This document shows positions 63,491-64,000 of a stretch of 64,000 bases of DNA, one piece after another. The stretch covers positions 31,018 to 95,017 of the forward strand of contig JBMOEW010000007.1 in NCBI GenBank assembly GCA_049314555.1, given 5' to 3'. Each line of letters begins with the position of its first letter. Position 1 is the stretch's first letter. A program made the position numbers and the translations under genes. The stretch is from REEB509 sp049314555. Its GTDB lineage: Bacteria; Pseudomonadota; Alphaproteobacteria; Caulobacterales; Aquidulcibacteraceae. The notes under the pieces were generated by a model that saw only the letters and a list, made by a program, of their open reading frames with translations, ran no database searches and was not told where the DNA came from.

Positions 63491-63895
63491 TTAGGCGGCC
63501 CACACCAATCGTGGCCGGCTGGGCGCTGATTGCGTGTCGAAAGAAGCCACAGCGGTTTCGACCGCCTCGCCTTCCAAAAGTGGGCCGTTCAACACAGGAC
63601 GCAGCGCGCTAAGCAGATCCGCTTCTACATATTCGCGCACGTCTCGTTCTTCGCGCTGATGAACGAGGATGTGCGTTGCTCCCAGCATGCGCGCTTCCTC
63701 CCACCGCTCGTGGCCGGACATGCGGCCGGCCAAGTTCGCCGTGCGCGAAAGAAACACAACAACCCATCCTTTGCCCCCAAAGCCTGGACGGGCAAAGCCA
63801 TAGACCGCCGCCGCAGTTGGAAATGCATCATGCGGTGAGTGAACTGCGAAGCGATGTGCGCGCCCGGATTCGCCCCGGAAGTGGACTTCTGTCAT
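63491..63895 (-). CDS. Hypothetical protein behind two SOS-type boxes
   Basis: 134 residues, MTEVHFRGESGRAHRFAVHS at the start. Predicted mixed alpha/beta with GKGWVVVFLSRTANLAGRMS and GATHILVHQREERDVREYVE. No family recognised. No signal peptide. The ATG at 63895 is chosen because two GTTC-N7-GTTC boxes end 18 bp upstream. Damage-regulated expression is inferred from these. Confidence 0.65.
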   Translation of the reverse strand: MTEVHFRGESGRAHRFAVHSPHDAFPTAAAVYGFARPGFGGKGWVVVFLSRTANLAGRMSGHERWEEARMLGATHILVHQREERDVREYVEADLLSALRPVLNGPLLEGEAVETAVASFDTQSAPSRPRLVWAA

Positions 63896-63913
63896 GTCGG
63901 CCTCCTCATTCGT

Positions 63914-63928
63914 GTTCTTTTTCTGTTC
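63914..63928. promoter_or_regulatory. LexA-type SOS box (GTTC-N7-GTTC), copy 1
   Basis: GTTC-TTTTTCT-GTTC, the direct-repeat LexA operator of alphaproteobacteria. It lies 18 bp upstream of the gene on the minus strand. Confidence 0.7.
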
Positions 63929-63942
63929 TAATGCGACGTCGT

Positions 63943-63957
63943 GTTCTTGTAAAGTTC
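63943..63957. promoter_or_regulatory. LexA-type SOS box (GTTC-N7-GTTC), copy 2
   Basis: GTTC-TTGTAAA-GTTC, 29 bp from copy 1. The second GTTC also starts a GTTCCA-TTT-TGGAAC inverted repeat (63954-63968). It may serve the minus-strand gene at 63895, a plus-strand gene beyond the window, or both. Confidence 0.7.
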
Positions 63958-64000
63958 CATTTTGGAACAATCTGCGCTGGGGGCGTTTTGGGGCGTGCCG

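Overview
The window is GC-rich, gene-dense bacterial chromosome that reads as an alphaproteobacterium of the Caulobacterales/Hyphomonadaceae type. The evidence is a GcrA cell-cycle regulator with GANTC clusters nearby, the helicase-S4-ferredoxin-CarD block, argD-argF-hslO beside gcrA, xseA-DUF2093, def-fmt-truA, hisS-hisZ-hisG, and the alphaproteobacterial form of histidyl-tRNA synthetase. Family-level placement is inference. I see no rRNA, tRNA, CRISPR array, insertion sequence or prophage.

Layout. 0-3.6 kb (minus): helicase, S4 RNA-binding protein, 7Fe ferredoxin and a CarD/CdnL gene cut by the window start, behind an upstream array of three 9-bp repeats each holding a GANTC site. 3.8-14 kb: a DUF3108 protein and an ABC exporter (minus), then a plus-strand run of ubiA, alkA, a methyltransferase, a MAPEG protein, pmbA, a CysQ-like phosphatase, DUF4170 and an MsbA-like exporter. 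14-20.4 kb (minus): amine oxidase, metY, a secreted amidohydrolase, an OmpA-like protein and an APH-type kinase. 20.5-23.8 kb: small conserved and hypothetical genes, including an AT-richer orphan gene followed by about 700 bp without a convincing gene. 23.8-29.4 kb: purD, a CMD protein, xseA-DUF2093 and an M23 peptidase lipoprotein. 29.4-33.4 kb (minus): lipid A/Kdo operon (DUF374 acyltransferase, waaA, lpxK, lpxL-like). 35.4-38.5 kb (minus): argD-argF-hslO. 38.6-44.7 kb: K+ channel, ABC-2 permease, gcrA, and the def-CADD-fmt-lipoprotein-truA run. 44.8-64 kb: cyclophilin, PQQ quinohemoprotein, hisS-hisZ-hisG, MaoC and MDR enzymes, a DsbD/ScsB reductase, SapC, a DUF885 lipoprotein, a VWA lipoprotein, an acyl-CoA dehydrogenase, and a last small gene behind two SOS-type operators.

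Themes. Two separate loci serve the outer membrane: CysQ-DUF4170-MsbA, and acyltransferase-WaaA-LpxK-LpxL. These are often adjacent in related bacteria but lie about 15 kb apart here. The most interesting gene is a CADD-family protein (43358-44047) between def and fmt. Its family includes the self-sacrificing p-aminobenzoate synthase of Chlamydia, and here it sits beside a folate-dependent enzyme. Other items worth a second look are the GANTC-bearing operator array at 3714-3749, the paired GTTC-N7-GTTC boxes at 63914-63957, a HisG with a C-terminal domain encoded next to HisZ, and an M23 peptidase in which the usual HxH zinc motif reads HxC.
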